A DNA stretch of 9,917 bases from Pseudomonadota bacterium. GTDB taxonomy: Bacteria; Pseudomonadota; Gammaproteobacteria; Steroidobacterales; Steroidobacteraceae. The notes beneath the pieces were generated by a model. The model saw nothing but the letters and a program-made list of their open reading frames with translations. It was not told the DNA's origin and ran no database searches. The stretch spans positions 1 through 9,917 of the forward strand of contig CANGMU010000071.1 in the NCBI GenBank assembly GCA_947454665.1, in the 5' to 3' direction. A program made the position numbers and the translations under genes. This document shows, in pieces, positions 1 to 6,211 of the stretch. Within the stretch, counting starts at the first letter, position 1; the number at the start of each line of letters is the position of its first letter.

Positions 1-1
1 C

Positions 2-289
<288 letters not shown>

Positions 290-304
290 CGCGTTCGCCC
301 GAAG

Positions 305-2419
305 TCAGAACAGGTCGCGCAGCTTCGCGGCCACATCCACGCGCGGCAGGGACGTGGTCGCGGCCGGCGTGGTTTCCACCGCTGCCCTGTGCCAGGCCTT
401 CTGTTCCAGTTGCCGCATCACGTCGCCCGTCAGGAAGCGGCTGCGCCCGCCATACACATGCCGGTCGCCGCGGGGTGCCTGCTGCGTGATCGGGAAGCGC
501 AGGGGCTGCACGAGCTGCAGATCATCACGCGCTCGCGTCATCGCGACATAGAGCAGGCGACGTTCTTCGTCGATCAGCGCCTGCTTGCCCGTCGCGAATT
601 CAGACGGAAAACTGCCGTCGACGACGTTCAACAGATACACCGAATCCCACTCCATGCCTTTGGCGGAATGGATGGTCGACAACACCAGATAATCCTCGTC
701 GCGCAGCGGTGAACCGGCCAGGTCGCTGGTTGCCTGCGGCGGATCCAGCGCCAGCTCCGAGATGAAGCGTTCGCGCGACGTGTAGTGCGCGGAGAGCTGC
801 TCGAGTTGCTCAAGGTCCGCCGCGCGCACGAAAGCCTGTTCATACAGGCGCTCGAGCAGCGGTCGATACCACTCGCGCACACGCTGCAACTGCCCTTCCC
901 AGGGCGCATCCGGCGCCGCGATCTCCGTCAGCAGCTCCAGTAGCGCAATGAAATCGCCGGTGGCAGCGGCGGGTGGTTTGAAGCTGCCCAGCGCCTGCCA
1001 CGAACCACCGGCCGCGGACTGCAGGTCGCTGCAACGCCGCGCATTGGCGGGCCCCATGCCCGGCAAGAGCTGCAGCACGCGGAAAGCCGCCAGGCCATTG
1101 CGCGGGTTGTCTGCCCAGCGCAGCACGGCGAGCAGATCCTTCACGTGCGCGGCCTCGAGAAACTTCAGTCCGCCGTACTTCACGAAAGGGATGCCGTGGC
1201 GCGTGAGTTCGACTTCGAGCAGGTCGCTGTGGCTCGCGGACCGGAATAGCACAGCCTGCCGTTTCAGCGTCACGCCCGTCTCACGTCGCGCCAGCACTTC
1301 GCGGCACACGTACTCGGCCTGGGAGACGAGGTCATCGACCGCCACGAGCCGCGGCTTTGCGCCGCCTTCGCGCACGCTCTCGAGCTGCTTGCGATGCTGA
1401 CGCGGCGCCTCGGCCATGAGTGCGTTCGCGAGGTCCAGCACGGGCTGCACGGAACGGTAATTCCGGGCCAGCGTCACAACCTGGGCCGGCGGCGTGTAGC
1501 GATCCGGGAACGCCAGGATATTCTCGACGGTGGCAGCGCGGAAGGAATAGATCGACTGCGCATCATCACCCACGACGGTGACGCCCTGTCCCGCGGGCTT
1601 GAGGCCCTGCAGAATCCCGCCCTGCAGTGCGTTCGTGTCCTGGTATTCATCCACAAGCACATGGTCGAACTGGTCGCCGACATGGCGCGCGAGCGCGGGC
1701 TCGTCCATGAGCAGGTGCCAGTACAGCAGCAGGTCGTCGTAATCGAGGATGCCCTCGCGCTGCTTGCGGGCCACATAGGCGCGGAACAGTCCGGCCAAGG
1801 CATCTTCCCATTCCGCGCACCACGGGAACTGGGACTGCAGCGATTCAGCCAGCGGCCTGCCGCTGTTAACCCGATGCGAATAGATGGCAAGACAGGTGTC
1901 CTTGCGCGGGAAGCGACGCTCGCGCGAGGCCAGCCCCTGTTCCTCGCGCAGGGCATCGAGCAGGTCCGCGGCATCGCCGCGGTCGATCACCGTGAACGAC
2001 GGATCGATCCCGAGTTGCGGCGCGTAATGCCGCAACAGCCGATTGGCGACCGAATGGAAGGTGCCGGCCCAGGCGAGGCGCTGCGCGAGCGTCGAGGATG
2101 CGCTGCCGCGCGCGTTCTCGATCGCGCGGCGCACGATGTCGTTTGCCCGACGCCGCATCTCCTGGGCCGCACGGCGACTGAAGGTCAGCAGCAGGATGCG
2201 CGCCGGATCCACGCCCTGCAGCACGAGGTGCGCAACACGATGCGCCAGCGTGGTGGTCTTGCCGGTCCCGGCACCGGCGATGATCAGCAAGGGGCCACAA
2301 CTGAAGCCCGGGCCGCCGGGCAACGCCTGCCCTGCGGTCACGGCGCGGTGCTGTGCCTCGTTCAGGGAATCGAGGTGTGCGGAGGGCATGGCGTACATGG
2401 TACCGCGAGCCATTGCCAT
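305..2419 (-). CDS. UvrD/Rep-like superfamily 1 ATP-dependent DNA helicase
   Basis: The product is a 704-residue 3'-5' DNA helicase/translocase of the UvrD/Rep/PcrA type, acting in DNA repair or replication restart. All core motifs are visible: Walker A AGAGTGKT (48-55), motif Ia TFSRRAAQEM (79-88), GTFHS (119-123), DEYQDTN (257-263), GDDAQSIYSFR (284-294), ARNYRS (318-323), STIHSAKGMEWDSVYL (581-596) and the motif VI block EERRLLYVAMTRARDDL (618-634). The chain is slightly shorter than E. coli UvrD (720 residues) and ends VAAKLRDLF, without a recognisable UvrD C-terminal Tudor-like extension, so I give no gene symbol. ATGs at 2419, 2413, 2398 and 2389 all lie in frame and none has a well-placed Shine-Dalgarno. 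Homology begins around LDSLNEAQHRAV, so 2389 is also a plausible start. An in-frame TGA 15 bases upstream of 2419 rules out a longer protein. It is divergent from the Nudix gene, with 30 bases between them. Confidence 0.93.
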   Translation of the reverse strand: MAMARGTMYAMPSAHLDSLNEAQHRAVTAGQALPGGPGFSCGPLLIIAGAGTGKTTTLAHRVAHLVLQGVDPARILLLTFSRRAAQEMRRRANDIVRRAIENARGSASSTLAQRLAWAGTFHSVANRLLRHYAPQLGIDPSFTVIDRGDAADLLDALREEQGLASRERRFPRKDTCLAIYSHRVNSGRPLAESLQSQFPWCAEWEDALAGLFRAYVARKQREGILDYDDLLLYWHLLMDEPALARHVGDQFDHVLVDEYQDTNALQGGILQGLKPAGQGVTVVGDDAQSIYSFRAATVENILAFPDRYTPPAQVVTLARNYRSVQPVLDLANALMAEAPRQHRKQLESVREGGAKPRLVAVDDLVSQAEYVCREVLARRETGVTLKRQAVLFRSASHSDLLEVELTRHGIPFVKYGGLKFLEAAHVKDLLAVLRWADNPRNGLAAFRVLQLLPGMGPANARRCSDLQSAAGGSWQALGSFKPPAAATGDFIALLELLTEIAAPDAPWEGQLQRVREWYRPLLERLYEQAFVRAADLEQLEQLSAHYTSRERFISELALDPPQATSDLAGSPLRDEDYLVLSTIHSAKGMEWDSVYLLNVVDGSFPSEFATGKQALIDEERRLLYVAMTRARDDLQLVQPLRFPITQQAPRGDRHVYGGRSRFLTGDVMRQLEQKAWHRAAVETTPAATTSLPRVDVAAKLRDLF

Positions 2420-2449
2420 GGGACGCCCGGAGGCTCACGATCTCCTTCG
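2420..2449. promoter_or_regulatory. Very short divergent intergenic region between helicase and Nudix gene
   Basis: Only 30 bases separate the furthest upstream helicase ATG (minus strand) from the Nudix ATG (plus strand). Each gene therefore has to place its promoter inside the other gene's 5' end, or the helicase really starts at 2389 and gives a 60-base gap. I could not identify convincing -35/-10 boxes for either direction. GGAGG at 2429-2433 precedes the Nudix ATG by 16 bases, farther than a usual Shine-Dalgarno. The region is listed because it must carry or adjoin regulatory signals, not because a site was recognised. Confidence 0.3.
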
Positions 2450-3010
2450 ATGAACGAGATCGAACAGAAATTCAAAGGGCGCGTGATCACGGTTAACGTG
2501 GAGCACGTGATGCTGCCCAACCAGCGACGCGCCCAGCTTGAGATCGTGCACCACCCGGGTGGAGCCGCAATCGTTGCGATCGACGACGAAGGACGGATCT
2601 GCCTGTTGCGCCAGTTCCGCCATGCCGGGGGCGGCTATTTATGGGAGCTGCCGGCCGGCAAACTCGAACCGGCGGAACCGCCCTTCGAGACCGCCCGGCG
2701 CGAACTCACAGAGGAAGCCGGCGTCGAAGCCCGGGAATGGCGCAGCCTGGGGCATCTGCTGTCCTCGCCAGGCGTTTTCACCGAAGTCATCCACTTGTTT
2801 CTGGCACAGAACCTGGTCCCTGCGACGCAGGCCCACGAGGAGCACGAGGTCATCGAAGTGCACTGGGTGCCGCTGGCAGAGGCCTGGTACCGCGCCGTGA
2901 TGGGGGAGATTCCCGATGCCAAGACCGCACTGGGCATCCTGCGCGCCCGGGCGCTGCTGGAAACCGGTCAGCTTCCGCCGGTACTGCACGGCACAACCAA
3001 AGTGGGGTAG
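2450..3010 (+). CDS. Nudix hydrolase, ADP-ribose pyrophosphatase type (NudF-like)
   Basis: This 186-residue protein is expected to hydrolyse ADP-ribose or a related nucleoside diphosphate sugar to AMP plus a phosphate ester in the cytoplasm. It carries a perfect Nudix box from G70 to V92: G, five residues, E76, seven residues, then R84-E85-L-T-E88-E89-A-G-V. The glutamates bind the catalytic metal. The segment after the box, LLSSPGVFTEVIHLFLA (103-119), has the proline about 15 residues downstream that is typical of ADP-ribose pyrophosphatases. The N-terminal FKGRVITVNVEHVMLPN also fits this subfamily. The ATG at 2450 is the only start before homology begins; the same frame stays open upstream, antisense to the helicase, but offers no start for the preceding 40 bases. 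There is no well-spaced Shine-Dalgarno. The small gene at 3061 follows after 50 bases. Substrate choice among ADP-sugars is inferred. Confidence 0.93.
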   Translation: MNEIEQKFKGRVITVNVEHVMLPNQRRAQLEIVHHPGGAAIVAIDDEGRICLLRQFRHAGGGYLWELPAGKLEPAEPPFETARRELTEEAGVEAREWRSLGHLLSSPGVFTEVIHLFLAQNLVPATQAHEEHEVIEVHWVPLAEAWYRAVMGEIPDAKTALGILRARALLETGQLPPVLHGTTKVG

Positions 3011-3051
3011 GGTATTCCCTGACTGCCCCCCGGGCTAAAGTGCGATGAAAT

Positions 3052-3056
3052 GGAGG
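3052..3056 (+). promoter_or_regulatory. Ribosome-binding site of the small hypothetical gene
   Basis: GGAGG lies four bases before the ATG at 3061. It is the clearest plus-strand Shine-Dalgarno in the window and supports translation of the 100-residue ORF that follows. Confidence 0.7.
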
Positions 3057-3060
3057 CAGC

Positions 3061-3363
3061 ATGAGCCCCAACGACAACACTTTCAGCTTCGCCCCGATCA
3101 GCGAGGAATACGCTGATGTGACTCAGCGCAACCTTCCGAAGTTGTCGTTGGCGCCTGACACGGAAACCGACCCCGTAATTCGCGGCGTGAACCCGTACGA
3201 CCGGGATGTCTCGCAAAAGCGCGCTGAAAAAGCGCCACGCACCGACCTGCGCAAATTGTCCGAGTGGATCAAGCTCCAGAAGCAGGTCGAGACCCAGAAG
3301 GCTGCAGCTGCGGAAGACACCGGGGCAGATCCCAAGCTGTCGCCGGACGCTGCGAAGCCCTGA
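3061..3363 (+). CDS. Small hypothetical protein, 100 residues, hydrophilic
   Basis: I do not recognise a family. The protein has no signal peptide, no membrane segment and no cysteine. It is rich in charged residues, with a Pro/Asp-containing N-terminal half and a motif-like centre VIRGVNPYDRDVSQK (about 40-54). A predicted amphipathic, possibly coiled helix follows (about 60-83, LRKLSEWIKLQKQVETQK), and then an Ala/Pro/Asp-rich tail that is probably disordered. A good GGAGG four bases before the ATG and a typical high-GC coding pattern support a real gene. It lies 50 bases after the Nudix gene in the same direction and may share its transcript. No convincing promoter is seen in the gap. Its stop is 13 bases from the end of the convergent permease gene. 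Confidence 0.68.
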   Translation: MSPNDNTFSFAPISEEYADVTQRNLPKLSLAPDTETDPVIRGVNPYDRDVSQKRAEKAPRTDLRKLSEWIKLQKQVETQKAAAAEDTGADPKLSPDAAKP

Positions 3364-3376
3364 TTGCTGACCGGAA

Positions 3377-4501
3377 TCAGCCGGCCATCTGAGGCCGGCG
3401 ATGGCGTATTCGAGCCAGCGTGCCAGGCAGCTTCACGATGGCGAGGCCCAGGGCCACAACCACGGCATGTACCCACCACAGCCCCAGCCAGGCCGGCACG
3501 TCGCCCTTCTCGATCAGCGTCCGGCCCGAGATCAACAGGTTCGCGTAGACGGCATACAACATCACGACCCAGATGATCCGCGCGTGCCGACCTTGTCGAG
3601 GCCGCAAACGGGCAATCGGCACCGCCAGCGCTCCGAGCACGAAGATGATCGCCACGGACGCGATGCGCCAATGGAACTCTGCCCGGTAACGCCCGTCATC
3701 GGATGCCAGAAGGGCCGACAAGGTCTGTCCATCCGCGCGCGGCGCCGACTTGACGCTTCCCGGCTGATGGATCGGGACCGTCTGTTCGCGGAACCGCATC
3801 GTGCGCCACGCCCCGCTACCAGGCTGCCCGACATAGTGCCGGCCGTCATGCAACACGACAGCCGCAAGGCTGCCATCCGGCGCGAGCGTGTAGCGGGCTG
3901 AGGCGGCCAGGACCACTTCGACACGGCCCTCATCGGACTCTCCACGCGCCACGCGGCGCTCGAAGAACACATCGCGCAGCACGCCCTCTTCGCCCTGCTC
4001 GCGGAAATACAACACCGCTCCGCCACCGAGTGAGCGGAACTGGCCGGGCGCCAGTCCCCGTACAAGTGCGGTGCGCAGCGCCTCGCCGCGGATCTGGAGT
4101 CGACGCTGCGCGCTGAGCGGACCGGCCTCGAAGGCGATCCATGCCGCCAGCAGGGCCACGGACAGCGTGACGCTGCCGACCGCGGCATAAACCGTGGACG
4201 GCCCCATGCCGCAGGCCTGCGCGGCAGTCAGTTCGCTGTCGTGATAAAGCCGACCCAGCGCAACGGTGATCCCAAGCAGCAGCGAGATCGGCAGGATCAC
4301 GCCCGCGTTTTCCGTCACGGAGATACGCAGCATCTCGAGCACGACATCACCGGGCAGCGTGCCCTCTGCGACCCGTTCCAGGACGAAGGCAAGCTGGTTG
4401 GTGACCAGAAGGGCCAGCAACACGAGTGCGACGCCCAGCGAGGCGACGCCCACTTCGCGCAGGACGTGACGGAACAGGATGCCGCCGATGCGGCGTCTCA
4501 C
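3377..4501 (-). CDS. lptF: LptF-like permease of the YjgP/YjgQ family (LPS export)
   Basis: The 374-residue inner-membrane protein resembles LptF, one of two permease subunits of the LptB2FG complex that moves lipopolysaccharide from the inner membrane to the LptC/LptA bridge. Six hydrophobic segments are visible (about 15-37, 63-83, 103-123, 280-297, 308-326, 337-357), split three and three around a periplasmic jellyroll region at about 130-275. The family hallmark LGRLYHDSELTAAQACGM lies at 82-99, and the C-terminal block GRTLIEKG...GLWWVH (326-345) is LptF-like. I chose GTG at 4501 because homology starts immediately after it and the GTGA overlaps the TGA of the preceding gene by 4 bases. 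Upstream codons of the same open frame lie inside the CpcT-like gene. No lptG follows, which is unusual. It could be a paralogue rather than the housekeeping LptF. Family call sure, subunit identity less so. Confidence 0.82.
   Translation of the reverse strand: MRRRIGGILFRHVLREVGVASLGVALVLLALLVTNQLAFVLERVAEGTLPGDVVLEMLRISVTENAGVILPISLLLGITVALGRLYHDSELTAAQACGMGPSTVYAAVGSVTLSVALLAAWIAFEAGPLSAQRRLQIRGEALRTALVRGLAPGQFRSLGGGAVLYFREQGEEGVLRDVFFERRVARGESDEGRVEVVLAASARYTLAPDGSLAAVVLHDGRHYVGQPGSGAWRTMRFREQTVPIHQPGSVKSAPRADGQTLSALLASDDGRYRAEFHWRIASVAIIFVLGALAVPIARLRPRQGRHARIIWVVMLYAVYANLLISGRTLIEKGDVPAWLGLWWVHAVVVALGLAIVKLPGTLARIRHRRPQMAG
3380..3399. repeat. Perfect GC-rich hairpin at a convergent gene junction
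   Basis: GCCGGCC (3380-3386) and GGCCGGC (3393-3399) pair perfectly over 7 bases with a 6-base loop. The hairpin covers the last codons of the permease gene and lies 17 bases past the stop of the plus-strand hypothetical gene. No run of T follows on either strand, so it is not a textbook intrinsic terminator. It could still limit read-through between the two convergent transcripts. Confidence 0.4.
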
Positions 4502-5163
4502 GGCGCCTGCCTGCGCAAGTGCAAGGGGGATGCGTCGGCGAGCCGCTGGCCCGAACCCTGGAAGCGCCGTTCCTCCAGCATGAGTCCATCCACGCGCAGC
4601 TGGTAATGCTGCTCGACGTGCACCAGCACGCCATCGACCGACAGCCTGCAGCGGGCCGGATCCGTGGCGCCGTCGAAGCCAGCGGCCACCTTGCGCCAGG
4701 CTATCTCGCAACCGACCACTGCCTTCACGTCCTGCGGCAGGATGCTGCGGAAGAGCTCGGGACTGCGGGCACCGTCACGCCAGCGCAGGGGTTCGTTGAA
4801 CGCGATAGGCGAAGTGACCAGCAGCGTGCTGCCCGGCAGGGCCTCGAGCAGCCACAATTGCTGTGACAGGACGCGTCGGGCATCACCGGGCACGCTCTCC
4901 TGTACATAGAACACGGTATCGCCGATGAACCCGGCGCGAACGGGCAGGACCACACGCTGTACCGCGACTCGCGAGGCATCGCCGGCATCGGCGTCTGTCT
5001 GGCCCTGCGCATCGGTCGCGAAGCGCCCTGACAGCAAGGCCTGCAGCTCAGCCAGATCCTGCGCAGCACGCCGGGACGGCTGTGCCCCGAAAGCGGCAGG
5101 CGCGATGAGCACGCACAGCGCTGTCAGGCAGGCCAAAGGAAACGACGGGTGACGATCAACCAT
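4498..5163 (-). CDS. Exported CpcT/CpeT-like (phycobilin lyase family) protein
   Basis: The 221-residue protein starts with a signal peptide: a short basic N-terminus (MVDRH), a hydrophobic core (about 8-25) and a plausible cleavage after AFG before AQPS. The mature part matches the CpcT/CpeT fold pattern: LAELQALLSGRFAT (38-50), a paired strand region with FYVQES (85-90), SQQLWLLE (100-107), then GCEIAWRKVAAGFDG (151-165) and a second cysteine in RCRLSVDG (171-178). C152 and C172 could form a disulphide in the periplasm. In cyanobacteria CpcT/CpeT members attach bilins to phycobiliproteins. No phycobiliprotein gene is in this window, so the role here is unknown, perhaps lipid or ligand binding. 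The ATG at 5163 overlaps the end of the ATP-grasp gene by 8 bases; a longer open frame upstream (to 5322) was rejected because it would bury the signal peptide. The stop overlaps the permease start. Confidence 0.78.
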   Translation of the reverse strand: MVDRHPSFPLACLTALCVLIAPAAFGAQPSRRAAQDLAELQALLSGRFATDAQGQTDADAGDASRVAVQRVVLPVRAGFIGDTVFYVQESVPGDARRVLSQQLWLLEALPGSTLLVTSPIAFNEPLRWRDGARSPELFRSILPQDVKAVVGCEIAWRKVAAGFDGATDPARCRLSVDGVLVHVEQHYQLRVDGLMLEERRFQGSGQRLADASPLHLRRQAP

Positions 5164-6211
5164 AGAGGATGCGCCAGTGTGACCGATAGGCGAGCCCCAG
5201 TGTAAGCAGCCGCCCGATGAGCGCGGGGTAATCCATGCCCGCCGCGGCCGCCGAACGCGCAAAATCCTCGTGTGCGGCGAGATGCGGATTGGCGTTCGCC
5301 TCGAGCACGAAGACGCCGCCATCCGAGCGGACGCGGAAGTCCATGCGCGCGAAGCCTGAAAGCCCCAGAGCGCGATAGACCTCGCGCGCGATGCGCGCCA
5401 TCGCCTTGTCCGCGCCGGGCGGCAGTCCCGTCGCAGGTCGGCTGCCGATGCCGTGGCGCTGGCGGTAATCGAAGTCCCACTTCACCTTGCGCGTGGCGAT
5501 CGTCGCAAGCTGCGTCGGCATGGAACCGAAATCAAGTTCCCAAGCCGGCAGCGTCGTAAGTCTGTCGTTGCCGAGCACGCCGACATAGCACTCGCGGCCC
5601 TCGATGAATTCCTCGACCAGCACGGCGCTGCGGTTGCGCTCGTACACGAAGGCCACACGCTCTCGCAGGGCAGCCAGGTCATGGACGATCGAAGCCTGCG
5701 CGATGCCGAGCGACGCATCGTCGGTGGTCGACTTCACGAACAGCGGGAACTGCAGCCCCTGTGGCAACCGCTTGACCTGTGCGTCGTCGAACACGGCGAA
5801 CGCCGGCGTCGGAATGCCGTGGAAGGCGAACACCTGCTTGCTCAAGCCCTTGTCGCGTGAGAGCAGCAGGCCGCGTGGATTGCAGCCTGTATACGGCTGT
5901 CGCAGCATCTCGAGCAGGCCGACGACATGCTGGTCGTGGGACGTGATGCCGTCGAACTCTTCCAGCAGGTTGAAAACGATGTCGGGTTCCCAGCGCTGCA
6001 CCTCGGCCTGCAAGGCATCGAGGCTGTCCAACACGCCGATGACCCGCACCTCATGGCCGGCGGCACGCAGTGTCGTGATGACGTCGTATTCCGCACGCCA
6101 TTCGACGACTGCCTTGGGCGCATGGCCTTCCAGCGAATCGGGCGGCATCAGGCCGGGATGCAGCAGCACGAGCACCCTGCGGGGCTGCCTGCGTGCCATG
6201 CGCCCGCTCAT
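5156..6211 (-). CDS. ATP-grasp ligase related to D-alanine-D-alanine ligase
   Basis: The 351-residue cytoplasmic enzyme is predicted to activate a carboxylate as an acyl-phosphate using ATP and join it to an amine or similar nucleophile. The N-terminal domain (about 10-115) has the pre-ATP-grasp pattern with DIVFNLLEEFDG (77-88) and QPYTGCNP (105-112). The ATP-binding part shows SRDKGLSKQ (118-126), FPLFVK (155-160) and the adenine-loop type VEEFIEGRE (199-207). Metal ligands are visible as D291 in ARMDF, E304 and N306/N308 in LEANANP. True Ddl enzymes have E-x-N-x-x-P-G at this site; here it is EANANPHLAAHED, so this is probably not the housekeeping cell-wall ligase. The ATG at 6211 forms an ATGA overlap with the stop of the preceding gene; ATG 6199 is an alternative start. 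The substrate is unknown. Confidence 0.87.
   Translation of the reverse strand: MSGRMARRQPRRVLVLLHPGLMPPDSLEGHAPKAVVEWRAEYDVITTLRAAGHEVRVIGVLDSLDALQAEVQRWEPDIVFNLLEEFDGITSHDQHVVGLLEMLRQPYTGCNPRGLLLSRDKGLSKQVFAFHGIPTPAFAVFDDAQVKRLPQGLQFPLFVKSTTDDASLGIAQASIVHDLAALRERVAFVYERNRSAVLVEEFIEGRECYVGVLGNDRLTTLPAWELDFGSMPTQLATIATRKVKWDFDYRQRHGIGSRPATGLPPGADKAMARIAREVYRALGLSGFARMDFRVRSDGGVFVLEANANPHLAAHEDFARSAAAAGMDYPALIGRLLTLGLAYRSHWRILYG

Noticed and set aside
290..304. Possible terminator between the convergent methyltransferase and helicase genes
   Set aside because: Only a four-base TTCG/CGAA pairing is present, with no T-run, which is too weak to call.
1866..2438. 190-codon minus-strand frame starting at GTG 2438, just after a GAAGGAG sequence
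   Set aside because: It lies in another frame within the helicase gene and has an Arg/Ala-rich shadow composition. The Shine-Dalgarno-like match seems fortuitous.
1394..2449. Long in-frame extension upstream of the Nudix ATG, giving a 538-codon open frame
   Set aside because: The extra part is antisense to the helicase core and shows no domain. Nudix homology begins right after the ATG at 2450.
3035..3041. TAAAG-like -10 element before the small hypothetical gene
   Set aside because: No -35 box at 16-18 bases spacing could be found. Co-transcription from upstream is as likely.
4502..4711. N-terminal extension of the LptF-like frame to an ATG at 4711
   Set aside because: The 70 extra residues are Arg/Ala/Gly-rich, lie inside the CpcT-like gene and have no homology. 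The GTG at 4501 overlaps the previous stop and gives the normal family length.
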